Shown piece after piece: positions 1 through 10,169 of a stretch of DNA of 64,000 nt. This DNA comes from Grammothele lineata (lineage: Eukaryota > Basidiomycota > Agaricomycetes > Polyporales > Polyporaceae), in contig NDFF03000038.1 in assembly GCA_002150815.3 (NCBI GenBank), positions 310,001 to 374,000 on the forward strand, read 5' to 3'. Position 1 is the stretch's first letter; each line of letters opens with the position of its first letter. The notes beneath the pieces are model-generated. The model did not search any database. It had not been told where the DNA came from and saw nothing but the letters and a program-made list of their open reading frames with translations. The translations under genes were made by a program, and so were the position numbers.

Positions 1-441
1 TGTCCTACTCCCGGGGCGGGTTAGTCTCAGCATTCCATCGGGTGTAATAACTCGTATGAAGCCATCGGTGAGCGCGTAATCGGCGTCGCGGCGTGTATTG
101 ACTAAGGAAAGACCTCTATCTAAAGTAAAAGTGGACGATCTCCAAGCGTCTTGATATTCGCGAACTGCGGTGAGACAATCGGCGGCAGAGACGCTCGTAC
201 CCTGGCGTGTTCGTAGCATGCCAGTCTCGCAAAGACCGATGCTGAGTCTGACGGGGGTCTCTTTGCACAGAGATGTCATTCGCTGAGACGTCTTCAACGC
301 CGTACTGTAAGCGTGAAGCCCGCAGAGACGTTCGCGTGCGAGCAAACGAACCTGGGCACAGCTAATGATATCCGGGGCATCGAGATTGACAAGAATCGAG
401 ACCACGACGTTGTCCGGCAGTTCATTGAGGCTCAAAGACAT
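1..441 (-). CDS. F-box protein, 3' part cut by window edge
   Basis: An uninterrupted minus-strand frame runs from an ATG at 441 to the left edge (147 codons, no stop). Residues 6-31 read LNELPDNVVVSILVNLDAPD and onward, the shape of an F-box: Leu-Pro near the start, hydrophobic spacing, then a Leu-Asp-Ala-Pro-Asp turn and a Cys. Downstream, a stretch ending in VREYQDAWR resembles the segment that follows the F-box in many agaricomycete F-box proteins. Such proteins are substrate adaptors of SCF ubiquitin ligases; the substrate is unknown. I considered an intron after codon 30 (GT at 351, AG at 305), but splicing there shifts the frame, whereas reading through stays open. The family call rests on pattern recognition only. 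Confidence 0.6.
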   Translation of the reverse strand, partial: MSLSLNELPDNVVVSILVNLDAPDIISCAQVRLLARERLCGLHAYSTALKTSQRMTSLCKETPVRLSIGLCETGMLRTRQGTSVSAADCLTAVREYQDAWRSSTFTLDRGLSLVNTRRDADYALTDGFIRVITPDGMLRLTRPGSRT

Positions 442-794
442 GTTGGGCGGAAAATGGGGCGAAGAGGAAAATGTCTAGAGGGTACACTAGAGGTTTTGAT
501 ACCGATTCGCGGAGGTCCGGATGGCGGTATCAGATCAACTTCGGTTGCAGTCACTATTATACAGGGCGCTTGATGTTATGTCGGAGTTCAGCGGAGTAGG
601 ATACAATATGGGCGGTGTTTAAACTACTTCTTCGGAGTTTCGTGGCGTCTGTGATGGATGCAGCACGAATCGAGGCTCAACGCAGCTCAAACACGACCTC
701 TCACGGCAGAGTTCAGTGCAGTGATAAGTATCTGCATTAACGTTTCAGTGAGACTGACAGTACGCACCACCCGAAAACTCACCATCCCTCATTA
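442..794. other. intergenic, no gene seen
   Basis: This gap lies between the start of the F-box gene and the 3' end of the surface-protein gene, both on the minus strand. I see no convincing coding frame, RNA gene or repeat. It must hold the promoter of the F-box gene, but no clear TATA box stands out. Confidence 0.4.
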
Positions 795-2288
795 TCACGG
801 ACCCTTGCGAGCCATCACTCGGCGTTCCGCGACGGCCTCATATGGCGGAAGCACGCTCTCCCTCTCCCCGCCGGTGCCCATGCCCTCACCCGTACCCGCC
901 CCCGCGACGCACGCCCGCAACCCTGCCCACTCCTCTCTCAAAGCGTCCATCTCCTCCCGCCAACAGCTATACTCCTGCGCCGTGTGCGTTGCCCCTGAAG
1001 TCATTGACGCGCGCGTCTCGCGCCCCGCGAGAGACCCATCACACCGCGCGTCAGCAGAGCCTACTACCGAGCCAGCCACGGTCCCCAGATGCCACTGCGG
1101 TGCCTTGGCCTCTGCGCGCATGCGCGCTTCGAGAACATTGATGCGTCGCTCGAGCGTGGCGTGCGAGCCCGCGAATGAGGGCAGCGAGGGCGGGGCGGGG
1201 GTGGAGGACCACGGTGGGTTGAGTTTGGGATGGCGTGGTGTGGTTGGTGCGCCTGGAGACGGAAGGAGAGCGGGGGACGTACCCTCGCGTGACGACTCTG
1301 CGCCGCACCGCGGAGGCGGGGAGGTCCACCAGTCTGTATACGCCCTTGCACCCTCGAAGGAAGACGGAGGAGCCTCGCTGGCCAGGACGTCCCCGGATCT
1401 CCCGGTTGGGACTGGGCGGCGGACGCGTTTCAGGGAGCAGAAGGCTGCGGAAGCGAGAATGCCAACGAGACAGGCTGCCCCGCCGACTGTTGCGCCGGCG
1501 ATGATTGCAGGAGTAGAATTGTGGTGGGATGGAGGGGAGGTGGCAGGGATGACGATGGTCGTGGAATGCGTAGTAGGGGAGCTCGATGCGGCGTCAGAGG
1601 CGGACGTAATGGAGGAGCGGGAGGTCGTTGAGCCGAAGGTCATCGAAGCCGCCCCGGACGTAGCACTTGAGGCAGACGCGGACGGGGATACCGACGACGT
1701 GGAGGACGTCGAAGACGAGCTGCTACCCTGGTCGTCCACCTCGGCGGTATAGACGACGTAGTCGAACAGGACGAGCGACTGGCCCTCGCCGCTCGCCTCT
1801 ATCCTCAGCACGTGTTGCGCGTCCTCCAGCCCTCTCATGCTGAACACCGACACGTTGTACTCCACAATGCTGCTCCCATCCGGCTGGTGGGAGAACACGC
1901 CCTCCCAATGGTCATCCACGAAGAAGCTCGTGTTGATGAATGTCGAATGGTCCGGGACGAGGTTCGGCACGATGAAGAAGACGTAGACGGCCGTGCCCGT
2001 GAAGGTGACGTTCGCCTCCTTGGGCACGTCGCCGACGTGGTACGTCGTGTCCTGCCAGGTGCCGTCGAAGGCCTTGTTAACGTCGATAATGCGGGTGTTG
2101 ATGACGCATGTGGTGCAGGTGGCGCCTTGCTGCCAGCCGTAGGTGGAGTTGCCGGAGTAGGAGGGGCGAATGCCGGTGAGCGAGTCGCCGTACTCGTCGT
2201 CGACGGTGCGATTGACGGAGACTGACTGGCCCGGCCGCGTGTGGAGGACGGTGTGTAGTACAAGTTGGAGGAAGAGGGCGAATGACAT
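795..2288 (-). CDS. single-pass surface protein with Ser/Thr stalk
   Basis: A single uninterrupted frame of 497 aa. Residues 1-22 form a hydrophobic leader. The ectodomain (about 23-185) carries several N-glycosylation sequons and conserved pieces such as SGNSTYGWQQGATC, FTGTAVYVFF and LFDYVVYTAEVDD. Next comes a Ser/Thr-rich stalk (about 186-255), one transmembrane helix near 264-286, then a basic cytosolic tail with a coiled-coil-like stretch (LERRINVLEARMRAE) and a Pro-rich end (LPPYEAV). Proteins of this shape are common in agaricomycetes; function is unknown, but cell-surface binding or wall sensing is a fair guess. A close paralogue at 11818-19596 is split by a retrotransposon. The paralogue has an intron in its tail; this copy reads through without one. 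Confidence 0.8.
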   Translation of the reverse strand: MSFALFLQLVLHTVLHTRPGQSVSVNRTVDDEYGDSLTGIRPSYSGNSTYGWQQGATCTTCVINTRIIDVNKAFDGTWQDTTYHVGDVPKEANVTFTGTAVYVFFIVPNLVPDHSTFINTSFFVDDHWEGVFSHQPDGSSIVEYNVSVFSMRGLEDAQHVLRIEASGEGQSLVLFDYVVYTAEVDDQGSSSSSTSSTSSVSPSASASSATSGAASMTFGSTTSRSSITSASDAASSSPTTHSTTIVIPATSPPSHHNSTPAIIAGATVGGAACLVGILASAAFCSLKRVRRPVPTGRSGDVLASEAPPSSFEGARAYTDWWTSPPPRCGAESSREGTSPALLPSPGAPTTPRHPKLNPPWSSTPAPPSLPSFAGSHATLERRINVLEARMRAEAKAPQWHLGTVAGSVVGSADARCDGSLAGRETRASMTSGATHTAQEYSCWREEMDALREEWAGLRACVAGAGTGEGMGTGGERESVLPPYEAVAERRVMARKGP

Positions 2289-2942
2289 AAGGAGTGCACG
2301 TTGGCCTTTGGGGGGGCATGAAACCGCACGCGGGCGGGGCGCTCGCCCTATATGGGAGCAGAATACGGGACATCCTCTACATGTGCTGATCTCAGCTGCA
2401 GAGTACGTGCGGAAATAGAGTATGAATTGTAGACGTACGGCGAAGAAAGGGCTGATGGTGTCGCATCAAGGCGACGGTCGTACGTAACGTGGCGCGGTCC
2501 CGAACGCTTCCCCGAGCTGGTCTACGTGATGCAAAACATCAAGCGCTTCCGACAGAGGTATATGCTTCCTGTAAGCACCGGATGAGTTCCGGTGATCCTG
2601 GTTCATCGAACGCAGTATGACCTGAGCGTAATCAAGCGCATAGAATTGCGATCTAGTTGCTGCGCACTCACCGTATCTAGAGAATGACTTGTCTTCGACT
2701 GCGCCGTTAAAGATCATATTCTGAAGGCGTGAATCGTTAAGCTCTGATCCCTGAGTAGGGCCGAACTTGACAGGCCTGTGGTGAACTTCGAAGTCAGAAA
2801 ACAACGCCAGCGCCACTACAACAAATCACCAACTAACCTTGGGAGATAGGGGCAACGAGTACTTGCTGAGAGATGTGGCCTCCCGCATGACCTACTTGTA
2901 GCCTTCTAGAACTGACGGGAGAGCGGGCTCTGGGGAGAAGAG

Positions 2943-3076
2943 AGAACCACAATCGGTGATATGTGGACGCGATGGTGCGATTGCAACGGCCTCGCAGGAT
3001 AAGTTACCAACTGGCGGCACGCCACGTGGCTACCACGCGACATGCGCTTGTACTAGAATGGCAGGTACTATCAGTC
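2943..3076 (+). repeat. diverged direct repeat, copy 1
   Basis: The block beginning ACCACAATCGGTGATATG matches, in the same orientation, a block starting near 5534 (ACCACAATCGATGATATG). Similarity continues in patches (TGTGGACGCGA, CGCCACG, GCGCTTGT, GGCAAGTA or GGCAGGTA) for about 130 bp with small indels. The two copies bracket the TIR element at 3500-5064. Either a local duplication or two old copies of one repeat family would explain this. Confidence 0.55.
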
Positions 3077-3080
3077 CGCC

Positions 3081-3112
3081 GGTTTTTAGGAAACGCTATT
3101 TTCCTAAAAACC
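3081..3112. repeat. perfect 13-bp hairpin
   Basis: GGTTTTTAGGAAA at 3081-3093 is the exact reverse complement of 3100-3112, with a 6-base loop. It directly follows the copy-1 direct repeat. It could be the end of an old foldback element; no gene end is near enough to call it a terminator. Confidence 0.6.
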
Positions 3113-3499
3113 CCTGTCCCTCCTCTGCCCGGGAAGTGTATGCTCTGGAAAAATTACAGAACATGCATAAAGATGTCTTTAACATGTCTATGCACTTTTT
3201 TTGGGCTCCAGAATGGAGGGATCGTAGAGATTGCACAAACAGTGGGCTTACACCCTCCGTGTGCTGGGCGCTAAATGAGATCTCTTGGTGCATGTGTGCC
3301 CTACACGGGCGGTTTCGGTACGAACAGAATGGATGTGACGCCGCGCGTTGAGTCATGCACCCCGATTTTCACTAGGAGAACAGCCCATGGAAAGAGTGAG
3401 TTCCTTTGAAAGATGTCCTCCTCGGGCATGCGTCTGCGCGCGTTCACCGCCTGTGGGTTCGATCTCCGCCGCGCTAACGGCGTGTATCCACGCCCAATA

Positions 3500-5064
3500 A
3501 GATTGGCCCAACGCAGATTCGACGTGTCTCGTCACGCGTGATGCCGCCGTGACCAATCAGTCCCGTGCCCGATAAGTTGGGCGCCGGGGCTGTGCCCGCA
3601 AAACTAAGAGATATTGGTTTCGTTGAGCGGCTTGCGCGAACGACGGTCAAGTCAAGCCATGGGTGCGTACGCGGATTGTCTGACGGTGCGCGCAACAAAT
3701 AGCATGATTCAGGTCTAAGATGAAAACGATGAGCGGAATCGCGCCGCATTTATCGCCCGGCGCGGTAGCCACGCGCAGGGCGACTACTGTCGCGATCAGA
3801 CCATAGCGGCGGGGGGTCGAGGGTGTGACACGTCCCCGTTGAACCGGTGGGGCGGCGGGGAGGCCCCAGAGGTGTGACACCGCCGCCGTAGGCGGCGGAA
3901 ATTTTCCATTTTGGGTACTAAAAGCGCCCAAAACGAGCCTACGGCTGCCGGTCACGTCCGGCGGGGGGCCCCTGTGACCGGTGACAAAAGGCGGATAGCG
4001 GCGCGGCGGCGGGCCCTGTGACGCGTGACGCGCCGCTATGGTCTGATCGCGACAGTATACTGATGCCGTGCACGGGTTCAAAGCTTCAACGAGATACTCC
4101 GCGCACGGGGGCTGTGTCACTCCCCTTGTAATCCGCGAGTACTGCCAGACCATACATTGCATCAGAAACACAGCTAGACGAAGTTGAACGAGTCGCGGGT
4201 CCATGAATATATGTACTACATCTCCTCTTCGCCGGGTCGCGATCATAGTCGTAGCTCAGGAGCTCCTAGATAACGTCGAACGAAGTTATCAAACCCTCGG
4301 ACATCGACACACATCAGTCATCCCGGTGCGCATGGGGCGTTCATGTCGACTTGTGAAGGCGACGGTATTGATGTGCGGGGAGTGAGAGTATGCGGGAAGC
4401 ACACAAGTTACGATAGCCTGGCAAACCTGAAGTTCTTGCCGGGCCCCGTCGCCATCGCCGTCTCTCGAAAGCTGCGGACGCGTTGCCTTTCTCTCAGCTC
4501 CGAGGATCGCAGAGCTCTCCATATACCAAGTGTAACCACTTACGAGTCAGTACATGTAGTGGCGTCCAAGTTATATATACGATAGTGCTCCCCTGTGTTC
4601 GAACTCCGGGTCGTTCGCCAGCATAAATGCTGGGCTCGCGGCCTTCCGTTGTGTCAGCGCGCGAGGAAATCTTGTGTGGAAGCCAAGCCTCGACACGTCC
4701 TGGCCCGCACGGTTGTACTACTTGCTAAAGCCAGTGAAGCGCATCTCGATTTTGTAGTGTCCTACACGAAAGTCAGCAAGGCTGAGTCGAGGGGAAGCGA
4801 AAACAAGACGGCGCTGAGGGGATGTGTCTGTACAGACACCCAGTGTTGCTCGAGCAATGCTCACCTTACCAACCTAGTAAGAGTTACCGTTGTCGAAAGA
4901 GAAGCCCACCAGAGCTAGTGGCCGTACTGGTGAACCGATTCAACGGAAGGCAAGGGCTTAATTTAGCCTTGTCGCCCGAAATCAACAAAGCCAATGCTTT
5001 AGCGTGACGGCGAGAGCTCAGGTGATAATCACGTGTACACGTCGAATCTGCGTTGGGCCAATCT
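3500..5064. mobile_element. TIR element of 1.57 kb, non-autonomous
   Basis: A 30-bp sequence at 3498-3527 (beginning TAAGATTGGCCCAACGCAG) is repeated exactly in inverse orientation at 5037-5066. The outermost TA on each side fits a TA target duplication, leaving 28-bp terminal inverted repeats and a body of 1565 bp. TA duplication with short TIRs is typical of Tc1/mariner-type elements. No transposase frame is visible inside, so it would be non-autonomous. A second small element (3787-4055) is nested within it. Immediately outside the right end lies a fragment of a DUF6534 gene, suggesting insertion into, or breakage next to, a copy of that gene. Confidence 0.65.
3787..4055. mobile_element. 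nested 269-bp MITE
   Basis: CTGTCGCGATCAGACCATAG and the next five bases (3787-3811) are repeated perfectly in inverse orientation at 4031-4055, giving 25-bp terminal inverted repeats. Both ends are flanked by TA (3785-3786 and 4056-4057), a likely target duplication. The interior is GC-rich and non-coding, with internal inverted segments such as GCCGCCGTAGGCGGC. It sits inside the 3500-5064 element and so inserted later. Confidence 0.75.
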
Positions 5065-5067
5065 TAC

Positions 5068-5177
5068 CTCATTCTAAACTACGGGGACCGTGCTTTTCTT
5101 CTACACGCAGTCTGGTGAGTCTCACGATCCGGCTTCGAGCATATGCGCATGCTTACTTCTCACACAGGAGCTTCAAT
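5068..5177 (+). pseudogene. DUF6534 gene fragment, exon-intron-exon
   Basis: The bases after 5068 translate as LILNYGDRAFLL.. followed by a GTGAGT donor, an ACACAG acceptor and a tiny exon coding SFN with another donor. The same arrangement occurs at 6538-6650 in the intact downstream gene (LILNYGDRAVLV, intron, SFN, donor). No flanking exons of the family are present, so this is a short relic of a duplicated copy. It begins right at the right end of the 3500-5064 TIR element. Intron sequences have diverged much more than the exons. Confidence 0.7.
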
Positions 5178-5533
5178 GTGAGTCTCGCGCCGGTATCATG
5201 GGTTCTGGTAGGTCTTCTCATTTGGATATAGGAAATAGCCATCTTTACGTATGTGTGCTTCGAGGGCGCAGAATCATCACTAAAGCGCCGCGCGCAGGCT
5301 TGCACCAGTAGTGTGGGGGCAAAAGTAAGGAAAGGTTCAGAGCTAGCTGAGAGAACGACGCCGCCACAACGGATCATTGATACTTAGAATTAGGGCCCGG
5401 ACGAGTGCTGCCGCTGGAACCCGCCCACAGAGGCAAGTATGTACGTCATCGAACATCCCTTGAGTGGCCAACTTGCAGGGCTTTACGAACGATCGGAGGG
5501 TGGGTGCAATATGGGAGGAGAGGGAACCCTAGG

Positions 5534-5655
5534 GAACCACAATCGATGATATGTGGACGCGAAGGTGCGAATCAAACGGCCATCCCACTTCGGATGGGAG
5601 CTTGTGCGACGCCACGCGGCGGGCGCTTGTCCCAAAAGGGCAAGTACAACCGGCA
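5534..5655 (+). repeat. diverged direct repeat, copy 2
   Basis: Partner of the block at 2943-3076, in the same orientation: ACCACAATCGATGATATG, then TGTGGACGCGA and further patches. It lies about 0.4 kb upstream of the DUF6534 gene and holds no gene itself. Confidence 0.55.
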
Positions 5656-6072
5656 GAGAGACGGCGATAAGTGAACTTTGTATCCGACAGCGACCACCCA
5701 GCGAGCGTCCGGAAGGCTGAATGATTCACTGAAATTCACTCAATGGCTCCGTGACGTACGCGAACCCGGACTCGCGTCCACCGCGTGGAGGGGCCAAGGG
5801 AGCCGAGGCGAAAGCTGGGGCTTCTGTGTCCCGCCACCCGTCCCCGAGCCCTTCTCCGAGCCCAGCGCCGCGAGCTCACGCTGCCAGCTGCGGCTGAAAT
5901 GCGCGTCGCTCCGAAATCTCTTCAGCTCCCTCCATCTTCGCGGTCGTTCATCTTCCGTCCTCCATCCCGCTCTCGTCGCGCTCGCTGCATGTGAGGCCCC
6001 CTACCAATCCCATCCACCGCCCAGCGCGTATTTCCTTCTTCAACCTGTCTTCGCGTTGCTTTGCTCGACGTC

Positions 6073-8545
6073 ATGGCAGGCGACCGGGACAACGTGCACC
6101 TCAACGTTACCGTCGGCGCGCTCCTCATAGGCGTCCTCATCACTGCTGTGTACGTCCCTTCCGTACTTGCTCGACTTGCCCCTGTCGCTTGCTGACTCTC
6201 GACGCGTCGCGTGGGCAGCGGATATGGCATCACTACCATGCAAACGTACCTCTACACCAGCAGGTTCCCTCGCGACCCTCGGTATCTCAAGATGATCGTG
6301 CGTTCCGTCAGTTTGGTGCCTTCCTTTTGGAGCCCGCTGACTTGTGTGATTGGTTTTGTGCGCGTATAGGTTGGCATCCTCTTGTGAGTACCTCCCAAAC
6401 CCATCTTCCATATGGAGGTCGTGCCCGGGCAGGCTGTATTTCGTCCTCAGTACGAGGTGCGCTAATCATCTTCCCCGCTTCACAGCGTCTTGGACACCGC
6501 ACACGTCGCGCTCAGCTGGCATGCCATCTATCACTATCTCATTCTGAACTACGGGGACCGCGCCGTCCTCGTCGACTCCGTGTGGTGAGTTTTCCCGTCA
6601 GGAAGTAAGCAACGCTCATGCTCACCTCTCGTACAGGAGCTTCAACGTAAGTATCTCGTGGTAGACTGGGTATATGCGCGCATTTCTTAAGTCTGCCGTT
6701 GCCTGAGTAGATCACGATTATTCTGACAGTGAGTTCTCTACCTCTAGACATCGCTAGAGCGCATGACGACTCACTCGGAATTCCTCAGACTATCATCACT
6801 GTCATTGTACACTGGCAAGTATCCCCCAGGTGTAACGTACGCCAATGAAGGTGCTAAGTTGGCTTACAGCTTCTTCGCTCGACGTGTTTACATCTGTAAG
6901 TTCGGAGTCAGTCTACCCCTACCGTGGTAGCTAAGTCTTCCCAGTGGGCGACGGCAACTGGTTCCTCACTGCCTGTATCGTGAGTATCTCAAAACTGTAG
7001 TCAATAACCGGGTACTTAGAGTGCATCGTAGGTCGTGTTGTCGATCATTCGATTAGGTGCGTTTCGTCACTTCGTTCGCTCTCTAATACTCATTGTCGTC
7101 CAACTGCGCGTAGTGTTCGGCTGCTGTAAGCCCTATCCATGTTCGATCCTCCAGTCGAGACTTACCGAAGTCTCCTGCTCTAGATGTCTCTATCCAGATG
7201 TACGTATAACGCGCCACCGAAGCCCGTTCCGCCGTTCTCATGAAACTTGTCTGCAGCTTCATCCTCAAGAACCTCGAGACTCTCCCCCGCACGCTGAGCG
7301 TACGTCCCATTACATCCCAGGCTGACGGGCGTCTAACGACGAGTTTCTACAGCCATACGTCGGTACCGCCCTCAGCGCCGGCACCCTCGCGGACTTCATC
7401 GTCACTGGCTCGCTCGTGTATTTCCTCCGGATACATAGGACTGGGTTCAGGTGTGTACAGGGGCTGCCAACGTTCTAGCGTTCGCCTGACTAACGCATTC
7501 TCCCGTTACCAACCGGCCCTTCACAGATCGTGAGTTTCAAATGCTGTGACTACATACATACGATTGATGTTGCTGACCGGAAATCTGTCGAGCAGAACAG
7601 ACAACGTAGGTTTTCTGCGCATATATGCTGCACGCGCGGGTTCTGACTGTTCGACTCTGCAGCTCGTCGACAGGATCGTGTCATGGACAGTTAACAACGG
7701 CTTCCTCACCAGGTGATATCCTTCACTCGATAGATGTGAACACGTACTCATCCTGATCATGACAGCGTCGTCGGCTTGACTGTCATTGTGACCGTACGTC
7801 GTTCTCCGGTGTCATCTTATTCTCAACGTTAATGGATCCGACAATTAGTTCAGCGCAATGCCCAACAACATGATCTTCCTGGCCGTGCATCTCTTCCTGA
7901 GTAAACGTACGCCATCCCTCCTCCCTTCGATCTCCTAGAACTTACATCCGTCTTTCAGTGTACGCGAACTCGCTCCTCGGAACGTACGTATCATCTGTCC
8001 TCCGCAGCCTCGCACGACTGACGAGACGTCATCGTAGACTCAACTTCCGAAAGGCACACGCAGGCCGCGGGCTCGACGACGTCCACGATCCTTCCACGAT
8101 GGGCACATTCCAGATCTCGCGGCTGCGGTTCGGGCCGTGGGGTGTCGGTGGGGCGGTCTCCGTCGTGGGCCCAGGGGCGCACAACGCGGAGGGGGAGACG
8201 GGGACTAGCACTACTGTGAGTCGTACCCTGCCCCTTTCAGCTGGAGTGACGCTAATGCCCACCGCAGCTCGAGCAGGACAAGCACCCCGGCGTTCCGCTC
8301 CCCATCGAGCTCGAGCTCGAACTCAAGATGCCCGTCTCGCGCTCGTCCGTCGACAGGCTCTCCAAGACCTCCGTCGAAAAGGTATGCTCCCTCCCCCGTC
8401 TCCTCTCATTCGTTCCGTGTCGTCGGCCGAAGAAGGCCGTCAGGACGTGGCGAAGCGGGCTCGATCGTCCGCCCTTCTCGGCCCGCAGCGGCTTCGTGGC
8501 GCGCTTCTGTTCGGGCCCGTGCGCCTCTGCAGTTCTTGGACGTGA
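6073..8545 (+). CDS. DUF6534 polytopic membrane protein
   Basis: A many-exon gene (about a dozen short introns). It starts at ATG 6073 (MAGDRDNVHLNVTVGALLIG); exon 1 ends at 6149 and exon 2 begins at 6219. Successive exons give GYGITTMQTYLYTSRFPRD, VLDTAHVALSWHAIYHYL, SFFARRVYI, GTALSAGTLADFIVTGSLVY and then LVDRIVSWTVNNGFLTSVV, MPNNMIFLAVHLFLSK and LYANSLLGT. The last three are the hallmark of the DUF6534 region found near the C-terminus of these seven-TM proteins. The tail is hydrophilic. Function is unknown; the family is hugely expanded in agaricomycetes and is sometimes compared with receptors. The last exon (8444-8545) is weakly supported, so the stop is uncertain. Confidence 0.75.
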
Positions 8546-9172
8546 TCTTGCCGTTCACTGGCGCGATGGTGGTGGTGATGTTCTGCGCTTGGGGGCGGGT
8601 CGCCGGACGGCGCACGCGAGGCAGCTTCGATTTCTTCATCTTCGAGGGACGGCTGTTGGATGACAACTCGCTGATTGTGGCATATGTTCTTAGCTCGTAA
8701 GGACGCCGAGTATTTCTTCTGGGATGGACCGGGATTCGATCGCTCCTCCCCAGCTGAAGGAGAATGCCTGAGGCACAAGACGCGCACCACTAGCCCGGGA
8801 TGTACCAGAGTCTTGATTCCTGCACACACGTTCTCGCATCTCTCGCTGTCGTTCGCTCTACCCAACACCTCGTCTAAACCCTCGTGCTGACGACTATTTA
8901 CTGTGCGCTCTACTCTCGTGTTTGCTGCTCGATTGCTCTGAATGTACTTGTTGCTTACTGTATGTGCTATCAGACTATTCTATGCCCCATTTTTGAGTGC
9001 TTGGAGGACGTTGTGTTCGCTGATCTTTCACTCGACAACACACGACGCTCCGGTGGTTTGTTGGTCAATCGTGTCCAATCAATGCCATGAGTAATCATGT
9101 AGCCTCGGGTTGAATCCAAAGCCCGCAATAACAGGCGAGTTGAGTCGCCACATCTCCTATGCAACCGAGAGC
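8546..9172. other. intergenic, no gene seen
   Basis: The 3' flanks of two convergent genes meet here. I see only short antisense or chance frames and no repeat or RNA gene. Confidence 0.4.
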
Positions 9173-10169
9173 TCACGCCTTGCTCGCAGGCACCCGCGCA
9201 GTGACACAATACGCCTCCCACCTCAACACCACCTCCCCCTCCCCAAACTCCTCCTTCACCACCTCCAAAAGCGCCTCCTCGAACTTCCCCGGATCCACGC
9301 GCGCTTTCTCCTCCTCGCTCCAGATGTTCGCGAGCACCGTGCGCGTCATGCTCGCGAACTGGGGCACGTACGCGTCCGCGCTCGCGTACCGCGTCTCGTT
9401 CGTCCTCAGCTCCGTGCGCACGTGCTCGAACCCTGCGTCGCGCAGGCGCGCTTCGAAGTAGGGCGGGTCGGTCCACCTCCCGCCTCCCTCTGCACCCTCC
9501 TGCTTGTCCTTGTCTTTGAGGAAGGCGTTGGAGAAGTCCTCGTAGGACGGCACGTGGGGCGGGGAAGGGAGGCGCGCGATCGCGGCGGCGGCGTGCGCGT
9601 ACCACCCTACGCTCTTCCAGACTGTGAGCGCGCAGGTCCCGCGGGGGCGGAGGACGCGGAAGGTCTCGGAGAGGAGGGCGAGGGGGTCGGGGATCCCGAC
9701 GAGCGCGAAGTTGGTGAAGACGTGCGTGAAGTGGGAGGAGGGGAGGTCCATTTTCTAGTTACGTTTAGGGTACGCGCAAAGTGCGGTCAGCATGGGCCGC
9801 GATGGGGAAGAATACTGCGCCGGTCGGGGGAGGGCGCGACGCGTATGTACGTACCTGCGCATCGACGACCTTCGCCTCCGCGCCCGCCCACCCGCTCTGC
9901 TCGATCCGCGCTCGAACGCTCGCGACCATACCCTCCGAGAAGTCTCCACAGACGACGGACATGCGCTTGCGCCTGGTGGGCGGGACGGCGGCGTAGAGGT
10001 TCGCGGTGACGACGCCCGTGCCGCACGCGTTGTCGAGCGCGACGATCTCTTCTGCGTCTACACTATCGATGTCGAGGTCGCACTGCTGGATGAGGTGCAG
10101 CGCGAAGGGCCCGGTCATGGCCTCTGCGGCTTTGTAGCGCTGTGCGATGTCAGAGCTCTTCCAATCCAT
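9173..10169 (-). CDS. class I SAM-dependent methyltransferase
   Basis: Two exons on the minus strand: 10169-9855 and 9754-9173, with a 100-bp GT-AG intron in phase 0; 298 aa. Motif I is ALDNACGTGVVT (about residues 44-55), the glycine-rich S-adenosylmethionine loop. VVCGDFSEGM follows as the acidic second strand. Exon 2 opens with FTHVFTNFALVGIPDP and LSETFRVLRPRGTCALTVW, the motif III-type Arg-Pro-Gly turn. This is the UbiE/COQ5-like layout of small-molecule methyltransferases; the acceptor is unknown. No targeting signal is evident. It is convergent with the DUF6534 gene, with no clear pathway partner beside it. Confidence 0.85.

Larger units (their letters stand above)
2289..3499. other. 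gene-poor stretch with repeat remains
   Basis: No recognisable gene. A 116-codon minus-strand frame at 2466-2816 (starting MALALFSDFEV) resembles nothing I know and has no visible partner exons, so I do not call it a gene. The stretch also holds one copy of a diverged direct repeat (about 2943-3076) and a perfect 13-bp hairpin (3081-3112). Confidence 0.4.

Noticed and set aside
658..2225. Long plus-strand frames opposite the surface-protein gene
   Set aside because: They are antisense shadows of the 497-codon gene at 795-2288 in GC-rich DNA, with Arg/Ala/Gly-rich content and no family resemblance.
2466..2816. A 116-residue minus-strand protein
   Set aside because: No homology, signal, domain or splice partners visible; kept only as a remark.
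3410..3510. Possible tRNA gene (GTGGGTTCGATCTCCGC looks like a T arm)
   Set aside because: No matching 5' acceptor strand, D arm or anticodon arm could be found upstream.
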